Of a DNA stretch of 15,851 bases, positions 1-7,084 are shown piece after piece. This DNA comes from Bacteroidales bacterium UBA2939. Lineage in GTDB: Bacteria; Bacteroidota; Bacteroidia; Bacteroidales; P3. Location of the stretch: assembly GCA_002349055.1 (NCBI GenBank), contig DECD01000054.1, forward strand, positions 95,077 to 110,927, given 5' to 3'. A program made the position numbers and the translations under genes. Each line of letters starts with the position of its first letter. Position 1 is the first letter of the stretch. The notes beneath the pieces were generated by a model. That model saw only the letters and a list, made by a program, of their open reading frames with translations. It was not told the origin of the DNA and did not search any database.

Positions 1-93
1 AAACAAAGCTTCATAACAAACTAAAAACAAGCACTGTAGAGCAAAACAGAAATATTTTTTATAGAAAAACAATATTTATTTAAAAAAAAGTCG

Positions 94-101
94 TAAATTT
101 G
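94..101 (+). promoter_or_regulatory. Bacteroidota -7 promoter box upstream of ridA
   Basis: TAAATTTG matches the Bacteroidota sigma-70 -7 consensus TAnnTTTG and lies in a very AT-rich stretch (about 50-100). No good -33 TTTG is seen at the right distance. Transcription would start near 105-108, leaving a leader of about 50 nt before the ATG at 159. The first 93 bases hold no other recognisable feature. It probably drives the whole ridA-bcd-etfB-etfA operon. Confidence 0.6.
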
Positions 102-158
102 CACTTTCGATTTCTTGTGTTGAAACGATATAAAAAATTAACTAAAAACGATATAACA

Positions 159-533
<375 letters not shown>

Positions 534-536
534 TTT

Positions 537-582
537 TCTAGGACCTCCTAGGGTTTCCTAGGACTTCCTAGGGCAACCTAGA
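537..582 (+). repeat. Array A: five 10-bp CTAG units between ridA and the acyl-CoA dehydrogenase gene
   Basis: CTAG begins at 538, 548, 558, 568 and 578, an exact 10-bp period. The inner cores are the palindrome CCTAGG; the last is CCTAGA. The 4-nt spacers differ (ACCT, GTTT, ACTT, GCAA). The array starts 3-4 bp after the ridA stop and ends 11 bp before the next ATG, so it is nearly the whole 60-bp spacer. Adjacent units could fold in RNA as a 6-bp stem with a 4-nt loop. Because 10 is not a multiple of 3, the TAG in each unit falls in successive reading frames. Confidence 0.95.
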
Positions 583-593
583 ATAAAGAGAAT

Positions 594-1733
594 ATGGATT
601 TTAGCTTCACCAAACAAGAAGAACTCTTCCTGCAGATGATTCGCGAGTTTGCAGAGAAGGAAGTCAAGCCCCTTGCCGCCGAAGTCGACGAGGAGGAGCG
701 TTTCCCCATGGAGACCGTCCAGAAGATGGCCAAAATCGGCCTCATGGGCATCCCCATTCCCACCCAGTACGGCGGTGCCGGCGGCACCAACATCATGTAC
801 GGCATGGCCGTCGAGGAGTTGAGCCGCGTCTGCGCCACCACGGGCGTCATCCTGTCCGCCCACACCAGCCTCTGCTGCGCCCCCATCCTTGAGGCCGGCA
901 CCGAGGAGCAGAAGATGAAATACCTGCCCAAGCTCGCCAGCGGCGAGTGGATTGGCGCCTTCGGCCTCACCGAGCCCAACGCCGGTACCGACGCCGCCGG
1001 CCAGCAGACCATTGCCGTCGAGGACGGTGACTACTGGGTGCTCAACGGCAGCAAGATTTTCATCACCAACGGCAGCTACGCCAACGTGTTCATCATCATC
1101 GCCATGACCGACAAGAGCCTCGGCACCAAGGGCATCAGCGCCTTCATCGTCGAGAAGACCGACCCGGGTTTCAGCATCGGCAAGAAGGAGAAGAAGATGG
1201 GTATCCGTGGCAGCGCCACCACCGAGCTTATCTTCGAGGACTGCCGCATTCCGAAGGACCGTCAGCTGGGACAACTGGGCAAAGGCTTCGGCCTGGCCAT
1301 GAAGACCCTTGACGGTGGCCGTATCGGTATCGCCTGCCAGGCCCTCGGCATTGCCCAGGGTGCCATGGACGAGACCGTGAAGTACACCAAGGAGCGCAAG
1401 CAGTTCGGCCGCAGCATCAGCCAGTTCCAGAACACGCAGTTCCAGATGGCCGACCTCGAGACCAAGGTGCAGGCCGCCCGTCTGCTCTGCCGCTCGGCCC
1501 ACTACAAGAAAGACCACGGCATCCCCTACAGCGCCGATGCCGCCATGGCCAAGCTCTTCAGCGCCGAGACCGCTATGGAAGTGACCACCAAGGCCGTCCA
1601 GTTCCACGGCGGCTACGGCTACACCCGCGAGTACCCGGTGGAGCGCATGATGCGCGACGCCAAAATCACCGAGATTTACGAAGGCACCAGCGAAGTGCAG
1701 CGCATGGTGATTGCCGGAAAACTGTTTAAATAA
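594..1733 (+). CDS. bcd: Short-chain acyl-CoA dehydrogenase (probable butyryl-CoA dehydrogenase)
   Basis: This 379-aa flavoprotein has the length and architecture of bacterial butyryl-CoA dehydrogenases: an N-terminal helical domain, a middle beta domain with AFGLTEPNAGTDA (122-134) contacting FAD and substrate, and a C-terminal helical domain. IYEGTSEVQR near the end holds Glu363, aligning with the catalytic base of the family (YEGT glutamate). It oxidises or reduces the alpha-beta bond of acyl-CoA. Immediate downstream etfB and etfA indicate electron exchange with Etf; in anaerobes the Bcd-EtfAB complex couples crotonyl-CoA reduction to ferredoxin reduction by NADH (flavin bifurcation). Thiolase, crotonase and hydroxybutyryl-CoA dehydrogenase are not in this window, so butyryl-CoA specificity is inferred from size and context. 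Repeat arrays flank it on both sides. Confidence 0.9.
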   Translation: MDFSFTKQEELFLQMIREFAEKEVKPLAAEVDEEERFPMETVQKMAKIGLMGIPIPTQYGGAGGTNIMYGMAVEELSRVCATTGVILSAHTSLCCAPILEAGTEEQKMKYLPKLASGEWIGAFGLTEPNAGTDAAGQQTIAVEDGDYWVLNGSKIFITNGSYANVFIIIAMTDKSLGTKGISAFIVEKTDPGFSIGKKEKKMGIRGSATTELIFEDCRIPKDRQLGQLGKGFGLAMKTLDGGRIGIACQALGIAQGAMDETVKYTKERKQFGRSISQFQNTQFQMADLETKVQAARLLCRSAHYKKDHGIPYSADAAMAKLFSAETAMEVTTKAVQFHGGYGYTREYPVERMMRDAKITEIYEGTSEVQRMVIAGKLFK

Positions 1734-1776
1734 GTCTGACCCGTCGGACTAGTCAGACTAGTCGGACCCGTCCGAC
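1734..1776 (+). repeat. Array C: five 9-bp GTCNGAC units between bcd and etfB
   Basis: GTCNGAC occurs at 1734, 1743, 1752, 1761 and 1770, an exact 9-bp period, with central bases T, G, A, G, C and 2-nt spacers cc, ta, ta, cc. The first unit directly abuts the TAA of bcd (1731-1733); the last ends 16 bp before the etfB ATG. Units 1 and 3 (T/A centre) and 4 and 5 (G/C centre) are perfect reverse complements. Where the spacer is ta, the sequence also forms ACTAGT, so the CTAG motif is present here too. Confidence 0.95.
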
Positions 1777-1792
1777 ATAACAATCAAGAAAA

Positions 1793-2578
1793 ATGAACAT
1801 AGTAGTTTGCATAAAGCAAGTGCCGGACACCACCGAGGTGAAAATCAATCCCGTGACCGGTACGCTCATCCGCGAGGGCGTTCCCTCGATTATGAACCCC
1901 GACGACAAGGGCGGCCTTGAGTACGCCCTGCAGCTGAAGGACAAATACGGTGCCCACGTCACCGTCATCACCATGGGTCTTCCCCAGGCCGAGGCCATCC
2001 TCCGCGAGGCTCTCGCCATGGGTGTCGACCGCGCCATCCTGCTGACCGACCGCAAGCTCGGCGGTGCCGATACGCTGGCCACCAGCAGCGCCCTCGCCGG
2101 CGCCCTGCGCACCATGGATGTCGACCTCATCATCACCGGCCGCCAGGCCATCGACGGCGACACCGCCCAGGTGGGTCCCCAGATTGCCGAACACCTCGAC
2201 CTGCCGCAGGTCTCCTATATGGAGGACCTCCAGTACAACGAGGCCACCAAGACCTTCACCATCAAGAAACAGCTCGAGGACGGCTACCAGGTGCTCGAGA
2301 TGCAGGCCCCCTGCGTCGTCACCGCCTTGGCCTCCAGCGTGCAGCCCCGCTACATGACCGTCAGCGGCATCGTCACCGCCTTCGACAAGGAAATCGAGGT
2401 GTGGGGTGCCGACCGCATCAACGTGCCCGAAGAGCATATCGGCAAGGCCGGCTCGCCCACGAGCGTCTTCAAGTCGTTCCCCAAGCAGCTCAAGCCCGCC
2501 GGCCAGACCTTCGAGGTCAGCCCCGAAGAGGCCGTGGAACTGATTGTCAACAAGCTCAAAGAGAAACATATCATCTAG
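1793..2578 (+). CDS. etfB: Electron transfer flavoprotein beta subunit
   Basis: This 261-aa protein starts MNIVVCIKQVPDT, the classic EtfB N-terminus, and has the nucleotide-binding block GRQAIDGDTAQVGPQ (116-130). That block resembles EtfB of anaerobes, where it takes part in binding the second flavin/AMP and NADH. It forms a heterodimer with EtfA and passes electrons to or from the acyl-CoA dehydrogenase encoded upstream. Order bcd-etfB-etfA is the usual one. Whether this Etf bifurcates cannot be proved from sequence reading alone. Its TAG stop (2576-2578) lies inside the first CTAGG unit of array B, so the repeat supplies the stop codon. Confidence 0.94.
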   Translation: MNIVVCIKQVPDTTEVKINPVTGTLIREGVPSIMNPDDKGGLEYALQLKDKYGAHVTVITMGLPQAEAILREALAMGVDRAILLTDRKLGGADTLATSSALAGALRTMDVDLIITGRQAIDGDTAQVGPQIAEHLDLPQVSYMEDLQYNEATKTFTIKKQLEDGYQVLEMQAPCVVTALASSVQPRYMTVSGIVTAFDKEIEVWGADRINVPEEHIGKAGSPTSVFKSFPKQLKPAGQTFEVSPEEAVELIVNKLKEKHII

Positions 2579-2639
2579 GAACCCCTAGGATAGCCTAGGA
2601 TAACCTAGGATTGCCTAGGGATGCCTAGAATAACCTAGA
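2574..2639 (+). repeat. Array B: seven 10-bp CTAG units between etfB and etfA
   Basis: CTAG begins at 2575, 2585, 2595, 2605, 2615, 2625 and 2635, exactly every 10 bp. The inner cores are CCTAGG; the last two are CCTAGA. Spacers are AACC, ATAG, ATAA, ATTG, GATG, ATAA. The first unit contains the etfB TAG stop and the last ends 14 bp before the etfA ATG. The unit CCTAGGATTG recurs in array D on the opposite strand relative to transcription, so orientation is not fixed. Confidence 0.96.
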
Positions 2640-2653
2640 AAAAACAAGAAACA

Positions 2654-3664
2654 ATGAACTTAGCAGAATATAAAGACGTTTACGTGTTTGCCGAGCAGCG
2701 CAACGGCAAACTGCAGAATGTGGCTCTTGAGCTCCTCGGCAAGGCCCGCGAGCTCGCCGACGCCAACAACGAGAAAGTCGTCGCCATGCTCCTCGGCAAG
2801 GACATCAAGCCCCTCGCCCAGACCCTCATCGAGCACGGTGCCGACAAGGTGATGGTGGTCGACCACGACCTGCTGAAGGACTACATGACCGAGCCTTACA
2901 CCGAGGCCATCACCGCCATCATCGAAAGCGAGAAGCCCAGCATCATGCTCATCGGTGCCACCACCATCGGCCGCGACCTCGGTCCCCGTGTGTCGGCCCG
3001 CAACCGCACCGGCCTCACCGCCGATGCCACCAAGCTGGAAATCAGCGACGACGAGGCCCACGAGTTCCGCATGACCCGTCCCGCTTTCGGCGGCAACCTC
3101 ATGGCCACCATCCTCTGCAAAAACAACCGCCCGCAGATGAGCACCGTCCGCCCCGGCGTCATGCAGAAAATGGCCGCCGACGCCAGCCGCAAGGGCGAGG
3201 TCGTCGACTTCAAGGTCAACTTCGATGAGAAGAAGATTGCCCGCGTGAAGCTCGTCAAGACCGTCAAGGAAGAGAAGACCGTCACCGACATCAGCGAGGC
3301 CAAGATTCTCGTCAGCGGTGGCCGCGGTGTCGGCACCAAGGACGGCTTCGGCAAACTCGAGGCCCTGGCCAAAGAGCTCTGCGGCGAAGTCTCCAGCTCC
3401 CGTGCCATGGTCGACGCCGGTGTCATGGATGCCAGCCGTCAGGTGGGTCAGACCGGCAAGACCGTGCGTCCCGCCCTCTACATGGCCTGCGGCATCAGCG
3501 GTGCCATCCAGCACCTTGCCGGCATGGAGGAGAGCGAACTCATCATCGCCATCAACAAGGACAAGTTCGCACCCATCTTCCAGGTGGCCGACCTCGGCAT
3601 AGTGGGCGACCTCCACAAGATTGTCCCCATGCTCACCGAGCGCCTGAAAACCATGCAGAAATAA
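2654..3664 (+). CDS. etfA: Electron transfer flavoprotein alpha subunit
   Basis: The 336-aa product matches EtfA in length and C-terminal FAD domain: SSRAMVDAG, RQVGQTGKTV (262-271), GISGAIQH (280-287), then the AINKDKFAPIFQVADLGIVGD block. These bind the FAD that shuttles electrons to the partner dehydrogenase. The N-terminal half carries the alpha/beta domain that packs with EtfB. It lies downstream of etfB in the same operon, with array B in the spacer. Its TAA stop overlaps the ATG of the next gene by one base (TAATG at 3662-3666), so translation of the downstream membrane protein is probably coupled to etfA. Confidence 0.94.
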   Translation: MNLAEYKDVYVFAEQRNGKLQNVALELLGKARELADANNEKVVAMLLGKDIKPLAQTLIEHGADKVMVVDHDLLKDYMTEPYTEAITAIIESEKPSIMLIGATTIGRDLGPRVSARNRTGLTADATKLEISDDEAHEFRMTRPAFGGNLMATILCKNNRPQMSTVRPGVMQKMAADASRKGEVVDFKVNFDEKKIARVKLVKTVKEEKTVTDISEAKILVSGGRGVGTKDGFGKLEALAKELCGEVSSSRAMVDAGVMDASRQVGQTGKTVRPALYMACGISGAIQHLAGMEESELIIAINKDKFAPIFQVADLGIVGDLHKIVPMLTERLKTMQK

Positions 3665-4353
3665 TGAACCGCACAAGTAAAATCATCGGCGGTATCGCCC
3701 TGCTGGCCTTCGGCATCGTGTGGGCGTTGGAACTCTTCGGACTGATACGCATCAGCCTCGAAGGGTGGTGGACGCTCTTCATCATCGTGCCGTGTTTCGT
3801 CAATATCTTCAACGACCAGAACAAGACCGGTTCCGTCATCGGCTTCGGCATCGGCATCCTGCTGCTTCTGGCGGCACGCGATGTCATCTACTGGGCCGAC
3901 ATCTGGAAGTTCATGGTTTGCCTTGTGGCCGTGGTGTGGGGCATCTCGCTGCTGTTCTTCAGCAAGAAGAGCAGTTGCAGCCATTGCCACACCGAAAGCG
4001 AACCGCAAGACATTGTCATGGACGGCGACAAGATGCACAAGATTGACGTGAGGTTCAGCAAGCAGGACTACCGCTACAGCGGCCAGTGTTTCGAGGGTGC
4101 CGAGGTGCATACCAGCTTCGGCTACGCCTGCCTCGACCTGCGGAACGCCGACATCATGGATGGCGCTGTCATCTCGCTCGACTGCAACTTCGGTGGCATC
4201 GAGATACGCGTCGACAAGGACGTCTGTGTCAAAACCGACATCAACACCACCTTTGCCGGCGTGGACTGCGACTGCACCACCCAACAATTGGGTAGTGCCA
4301 AAACAATCTATGTCAAAGGCCAGTGCAACTTCGGCGGCATCGAGATAAGATAA
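3664..4353 (+). CDS. LiaF-like four-helix membrane protein with C-terminal beta-repeat domain
   Basis: The 229-aa protein has four predicted membrane segments (about 7-27, 36-50, 57-71 and 81-99), then a short linker with CSHC (105-108), then a soluble domain. The C-terminal domain contains CNFGGIEIR twice (174-182 and, as the last nine residues, 221-229), fitting the repetitive beta structure of the LiaF/cell-wall-antibiotic-response C-terminal family; the N-terminal half resembles LiaF-type/DUF5668 segments. Relatives sense or modulate envelope stress, but the role here is unknown. It overlaps etfA by one base and is therefore probably co-translated with the Etf operon, an odd partner for a fatty-acyl redox complex. 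A strong hairpin follows. Confidence 0.75.
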   Translation: MNRTSKIIGGIALLAFGIVWALELFGLIRISLEGWWTLFIIVPCFVNIFNDQNKTGSVIGFGIGILLLLAARDVIYWADIWKFMVCLVAVVWGISLLFFSKKSSCSHCHTESEPQDIVMDGDKMHKIDVRFSKQDYRYSGQCFEGAEVHTSFGYACLDLRNADIMDGAVISLDCNFGGIEIRVDKDVCVKTDINTTFAGVDCDCTTQQLGSAKTIYVKGQCNFGGIEIR

Positions 4354-4376
4354 CACCATCTCGACACACAAACGGG

Positions 4377-4404
4377 GCGGCCCGCAGCGAAAGCTGCGGG
4401 CCGC
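4377..4404 (+). terminator. Strong GC hairpin with GAAA tetraloop ending the etf operon
   Basis: A perfect 12-bp stem (4377-4388 with 4393-4404) encloses a GAAA tetraloop. The 3' side is followed by TTCATTATG, a poor U-tract, so it may stop transcription less sharply than a classical intrinsic terminator or protect the mRNA 3' end. Its position, 24 bp after the last operon stop and 49 bp before the next promoter box, supports a terminator. Confidence 0.8.
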
Positions 4405-4429
4405 TTCATTATGCATCTAAAAAATATAT

Positions 4430-4460
4430 TTTGCCATTCCGTAAAAAAAGAGTATCTTTG
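4430..4460 (+). promoter_or_regulatory. Canonical Bacteroidota promoter of the small GNAT gene
   Basis: TTTG at 4430-4433, a 19-nt gap, then TATCTTTG at 4453-4460 match the Bacteroidota consensus (TTTG, 19-21 nt, TAnnTTTG). It is the best promoter in the window. Transcription should begin near 4465, giving a leader of about 27 nt before the ATG at 4492. Confidence 0.85.
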
Positions 4461-4491
4461 CAACTGGAATCATAAGAAACCATTATATAAT

Positions 4492-4773
4492 ATGGACTAT
4501 ATCACATATAAAAACCGCATCGCCGCCGTGGACAACGGCGAGGAGATTGGGGAAGTGACGTTTCCGGAGAGGGACGGCGTGTTTGTTATCAACCACACCT
4601 ATGTCGACGACCGCTACCGGGGACAGGGCATCGCTTCCGAACTGGTGCGGCGGGCCGTGGAGGAGATTGAACGTCGAGGCGGCAAGATGGAGGCGACATG
4701 CTCGTATGCGCTACTGTGGCTGGCACGAAACAGAGGGTGCGAACTCACCAGTCCGCTGAGTTGCCCTATATAA
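4492..4773 (+). CDS. Small GNAT-family N-acetyltransferase (YjdJ-like)
   Basis: The 93-aa protein is a minimal GNAT domain. YVDDRYRGQGIASELVRRAV contains the acetyl-CoA pyrophosphate-binding loop (R/Q-x-x-G-x-A type), followed by a CSYALLWL block typical of this short COG2388-like group. The substrate is unknown. The ATG at 4492 is preferred over an in-frame start at 4411 because the promoter lies between them. The last 8 bp overlap the 3' end of the convergent permease gene (stop at 4766), so the extreme C-terminus (after RNRGCE) is constrained by two genes and does not look like the usual family ending. Confidence 0.85.
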   Translation: MDYITYKNRIAAVDNGEEIGEVTFPERDGVFVINHTYVDDRYRGQGIASELVRRAVEEIERRGGKMEATCSYALLWLARNRGCELTSPLSCPI

Positions 4774-5734
4774 AGAACAGACTGATGCCGACGACGCTGA
4801 TGACGGCACCGAGAACCTCGCGGAAGGTCACCTTCTGATGGAAGAGCCAGGCCGCAGGGGCGATGATGAGGATGGGAGTGAGGGCGAAGAGGGTCTGAGC
4901 GATACCTGTGGAGGTGTACTGCGTGGCCAGCAGCGAGGCACTGACACCCACGAAAGGTCCGAAGACCGTAGCTCCCAACAGACACCACATGGCCTTGCGG
5001 TCATGGGCAGCATGGCTCAACTTCTGCTGCCAATCATTGTTGAAAATCACCAGCAGCACGAAGAATCCCACCAACCCGATGGCTGCGCGTATCATCGTGG
5101 CGGAGAAGGGTATGGAAAACTGTAGCGGTACTGGCAGCAACGCCCCGTCGGGCGCCACCATCGGGTCGACACCCGCGATCGCCAACGCATTGCCGTAATA
5201 CTCCAACCCCATCTTGCTCAACACCAGGCCAAAGCCCTGGCAGATGCCCGCCATAGCAGCAAAAAAGACTCCTTTCGCCGGCAATTTCAATCCAACAGAA
5301 TTATCTTTTTTGGAAAGAATAGACAATGCGATACCGCTGAGCGTCACCACCATGCCGACGATTGCCAGCGGTCGCATGCTTTCGCCCAGCAACAGGAATC
5401 CCGTGATAGCCGCCGTGGGTGCCGAAAGGGTCATGAAAAGCTGTCCGAAGCGCGAGCCTATATAGATGTATCCTTGCATGAGGCAATAGTCGCCGATGAC
5501 ATAGCCCACCACACCCGAAAGCGTCAGCCATAGCCACGTCTGTCCGTCGGCAAAACGAGGATACGGCACACCCATCAGCAGCCAGAGCGTCACCGTCAGA
5601 AACAGGAGCGACATGGTCATGCGCAGCGTGTTGAGCGGCAGCGAGCCCATACGCTTCGACGCCACCTCGGCAAAGAGTGCCGTGGCCGTCCACGACACCG
5701 CCACACCCAATGCGATGGTTTCTCCAATAAACAT
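4766..5734 (-). CDS. EamA/DMT-family inner-membrane permease
   Basis: From the ATG at 5734 the protein is 322 aa, with about ten hydrophobic segments in two similar halves, as in drug/metabolite transporter (EamA) permeases. The first half has IALGVAVSWTATALFAEVASKR and ends in GFLLLGESMRPLAIVGMVVTLSGIALS; the second ends in APAAWLFHQKVTFREVLGAVISVVGISLFF, the matching EamA motif. The substrate is unknown. The open frame extends to 5827, but upstream Met codons (5782, 5827) would run into the promoter and start of the divergent gene and add a non-hydrophobic leader, so 5734 is chosen. The TAG stop overlaps the convergent GNAT gene. Confidence 0.85.
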   Translation of the reverse strand: MFIGETIALGVAVSWTATALFAEVASKRMGSLPLNTLRMTMSLLFLTVTLWLLMGVPYPRFADGQTWLWLTLSGVVGYVIGDYCLMQGYIYIGSRFGQLFMTLSAPTAAITGFLLLGESMRPLAIVGMVVTLSGIALSILSKKDNSVGLKLPAKGVFFAAMAGICQGFGLVLSKMGLEYYGNALAIAGVDPMVAPDGALLPVPLQFSIPFSATMIRAAIGLVGFFVLLVIFNNDWQQKLSHAAHDRKAMWCLLGATVFGPFVGVSASLLATQYTSTGIAQTLFALTPILIIAPAAWLFHQKVTFREVLGAVISVVGISLFFI

Positions 5735-5791
5735 AACAGGCCAATAACGAAACAACTGCACATTTATTTTCCACGAAAGCATTATTTTTCG

Positions 5792-5799
5792 TATTTTTG
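5792..5799 (+). promoter_or_regulatory. -7 box of the MalY-like gene
   Basis: TATTTTTG matches TAnnTTTG and is followed by an A-rich leader; the ATG at 5819 is 20 nt downstream. No clear -33 TTTG is present. The 84-bp region 5735-5818 is shared with the divergent permease gene, whose own promoter I could not place. Confidence 0.65.
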
Positions 5800-5818
5800 C
5801 ACCCGAAAATGAGACAAT

Positions 5819-7012
5819 ATGAAACAATACGATTTTGACGAGATTATCGAGCGGCGGGGGACCGACTGCTTCAAGTGGGACGCGCTACAGGCGATGTACG
5901 GGCGCGGGGATGTGACCCCCATGTGGGTGGCGGATATGGACTTCCGCTCGCCCGACTTCGTGATGGAGGCCCTACGGAAGCGCTGCGAGCACGAGGTACT
6001 GGGCTACACCATGCCCTCCAAGGGCTACTGGCAAGCCGTCACCGCATGGCTGGAAAAACGCTACAACATACAGACCACCAAAGAGAGCCTGCACTTCATT
6101 CCCGGCATCGTGGCGGGCATCTCGTATGCACTGCTTTGTTTGACGCAGCCGGGCGACAAAGTGCTGGTGACCACGCCGGTCTATCCTCCATTCCTCAACC
6201 TGCCGAAAGACAGCGGTAGGACGCTGGTGTGCTCGCCGCTGAAGATAACAAACGGCCGATTTGAAATAGATTTTGATAATTTCGAGCAAAAGATAGAGGA
6301 CTGCAAGGTGTTCATCATGAGCAACCCTCACAATCCTGCCGGTACGGTGTGGGGCGAGGAGGTGCTGCGCCGAGTTGCCGACATCTGCGAGCGCCACAAC
6401 GTCATCGTCATCAGCGACGAGATACATGCCGACCTCACCCTTCCGGGACATACGCATGTGAGTTACAGCACCGTCAGCGACAAAAGCATAACTTTCATGG
6501 CTCCCAGTAAGACCTTCAATATCGCTGGTCTGGGCAGTTCGGTATGTTTCATCCGTGACGAGAACCTGAGGAAACGTTTCTTCTGCTGGCTCGACGCTTT
6601 GGGCGTGGCGGGCGGCAACATCTTCGCTTTCACCGCCGCTGAGGCTGCCTTCGCCCATGGCGAGGAGTGGCTGCGGCAGATGCTGGAATACCTGAACAAT
6701 AATGTCCAGGCGCTGGACAACCACCTGAAGACCCGGATGCCGAAGGTGAAAGCCGTGCTACCCGAAGCCTCCTACCTGGCCTGGCTCGACTTCAGCGACT
6801 ACGGCCTCACCCACGAGCAGTTGAAAGACCGCCTCCTCAACGAGGCCAAGGTGGCCCTCAACGACGGCACCACTTTCGGTGTGCGCGACCACAAGGAAGC
6901 GACCGCTGAAATAGGGAAAGACTATGAATGCTGCTTCCGCCTCAACCTCGGCTGTCCTCGCACCATGCTCCTCGACGCTCTAAATCGCATTGAAAAGGCC
7001 CTGAAATGTTAA
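5819..7012 (+). CDS. MalY/PatB-type PLP-dependent C-S lyase (cystathionine beta-lyase) or aminotransferase
   Basis: This 397-aa fold-type I PLP enzyme has SNPHNPAG (168-175) contacting cofactor and carboxylate, SDEIHADL (199-206) with the Asp that binds the pyridine nitrogen, and APSKTFNIAGL with Lys231 as the PLP Schiff-base lysine. MWVADMDF near the N-terminus and SDEIHADL are typical of the MalY/PatB branch. Family members cleave cystathionine or cysteine to pyruvate, ammonia and a thiol. Such reactions pass through enamine intermediates that RidA enzymes handle, and ridA is about 5 kb upstream in this window, though not in the same operon. Aminotransferase activity cannot be excluded. It is divergent from the EamA permease, which might export or import a related metabolite (inference). 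Confidence 0.88.
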   Translation: MKQYDFDEIIERRGTDCFKWDALQAMYGRGDVTPMWVADMDFRSPDFVMEALRKRCEHEVLGYTMPSKGYWQAVTAWLEKRYNIQTTKESLHFIPGIVAGISYALLCLTQPGDKVLVTTPVYPPFLNLPKDSGRTLVCSPLKITNGRFEIDFDNFEQKIEDCKVFIMSNPHNPAGTVWGEEVLRRVADICERHNVIVISDEIHADLTLPGHTHVSYSTVSDKSITFMAPSKTFNIAGLGSSVCFIRDENLRKRFFCWLDALGVAGGNIFAFTAAEAAFAHGEEWLRQMLEYLNNNVQALDNHLKTRMPKVKAVLPEASYLAWLDFSDYGLTHEQLKDRLLNEAKVALNDGTTFGVRDHKEATAEIGKDYECCFRLNLGCPRTMLLDALNRIEKALKC

Positions 7013-7084
7013 AAAATGATCCTGTTTGTAGAGATTTGACAATTTTGCTGTTATTTATATAGTATAAAGACAAAAAACAGCATC

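Noticed and set aside
99..158. Upstream TTG start for ridA
   Set aside because: It falls within the promoter -7 box and adds 20 residues not seen in the family.
537..582. CRISPR interpretation of the short arrays
   Set aside because: Units of 7-10 bp with 2-4-nt spacers are far too short for CRISPR repeats and spacers, and no cas gene is present.
558..1607. Long minus-strand open frame opposite the acyl-CoA dehydrogenase gene
   Set aside because: It is low-complexity (His/Leu/Gly/Ala-rich), a mirror of a GC-rich coding strand; the plus-strand protein has clear family motifs.
2574..2639. Array B as an intrinsic terminator
   Set aside because: Hairpins would be short with no U-tract, and etfB and etfA must be co-expressed.
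2660..3676. 338-aa minus-strand open frame opposite etfA
   Set aside because: Same shadow effect; etfA is unmistakable on the plus strand.
3478..4416. 312-aa minus-strand open frame across the etfA end and the LiaF-like gene
   Set aside because: No recognisable motifs; it crosses two good genes and the terminator hairpin.
4411..4491. Upstream start for the small GNAT gene
   Set aside because: It lies upstream of the clear promoter and would be outside the transcript.
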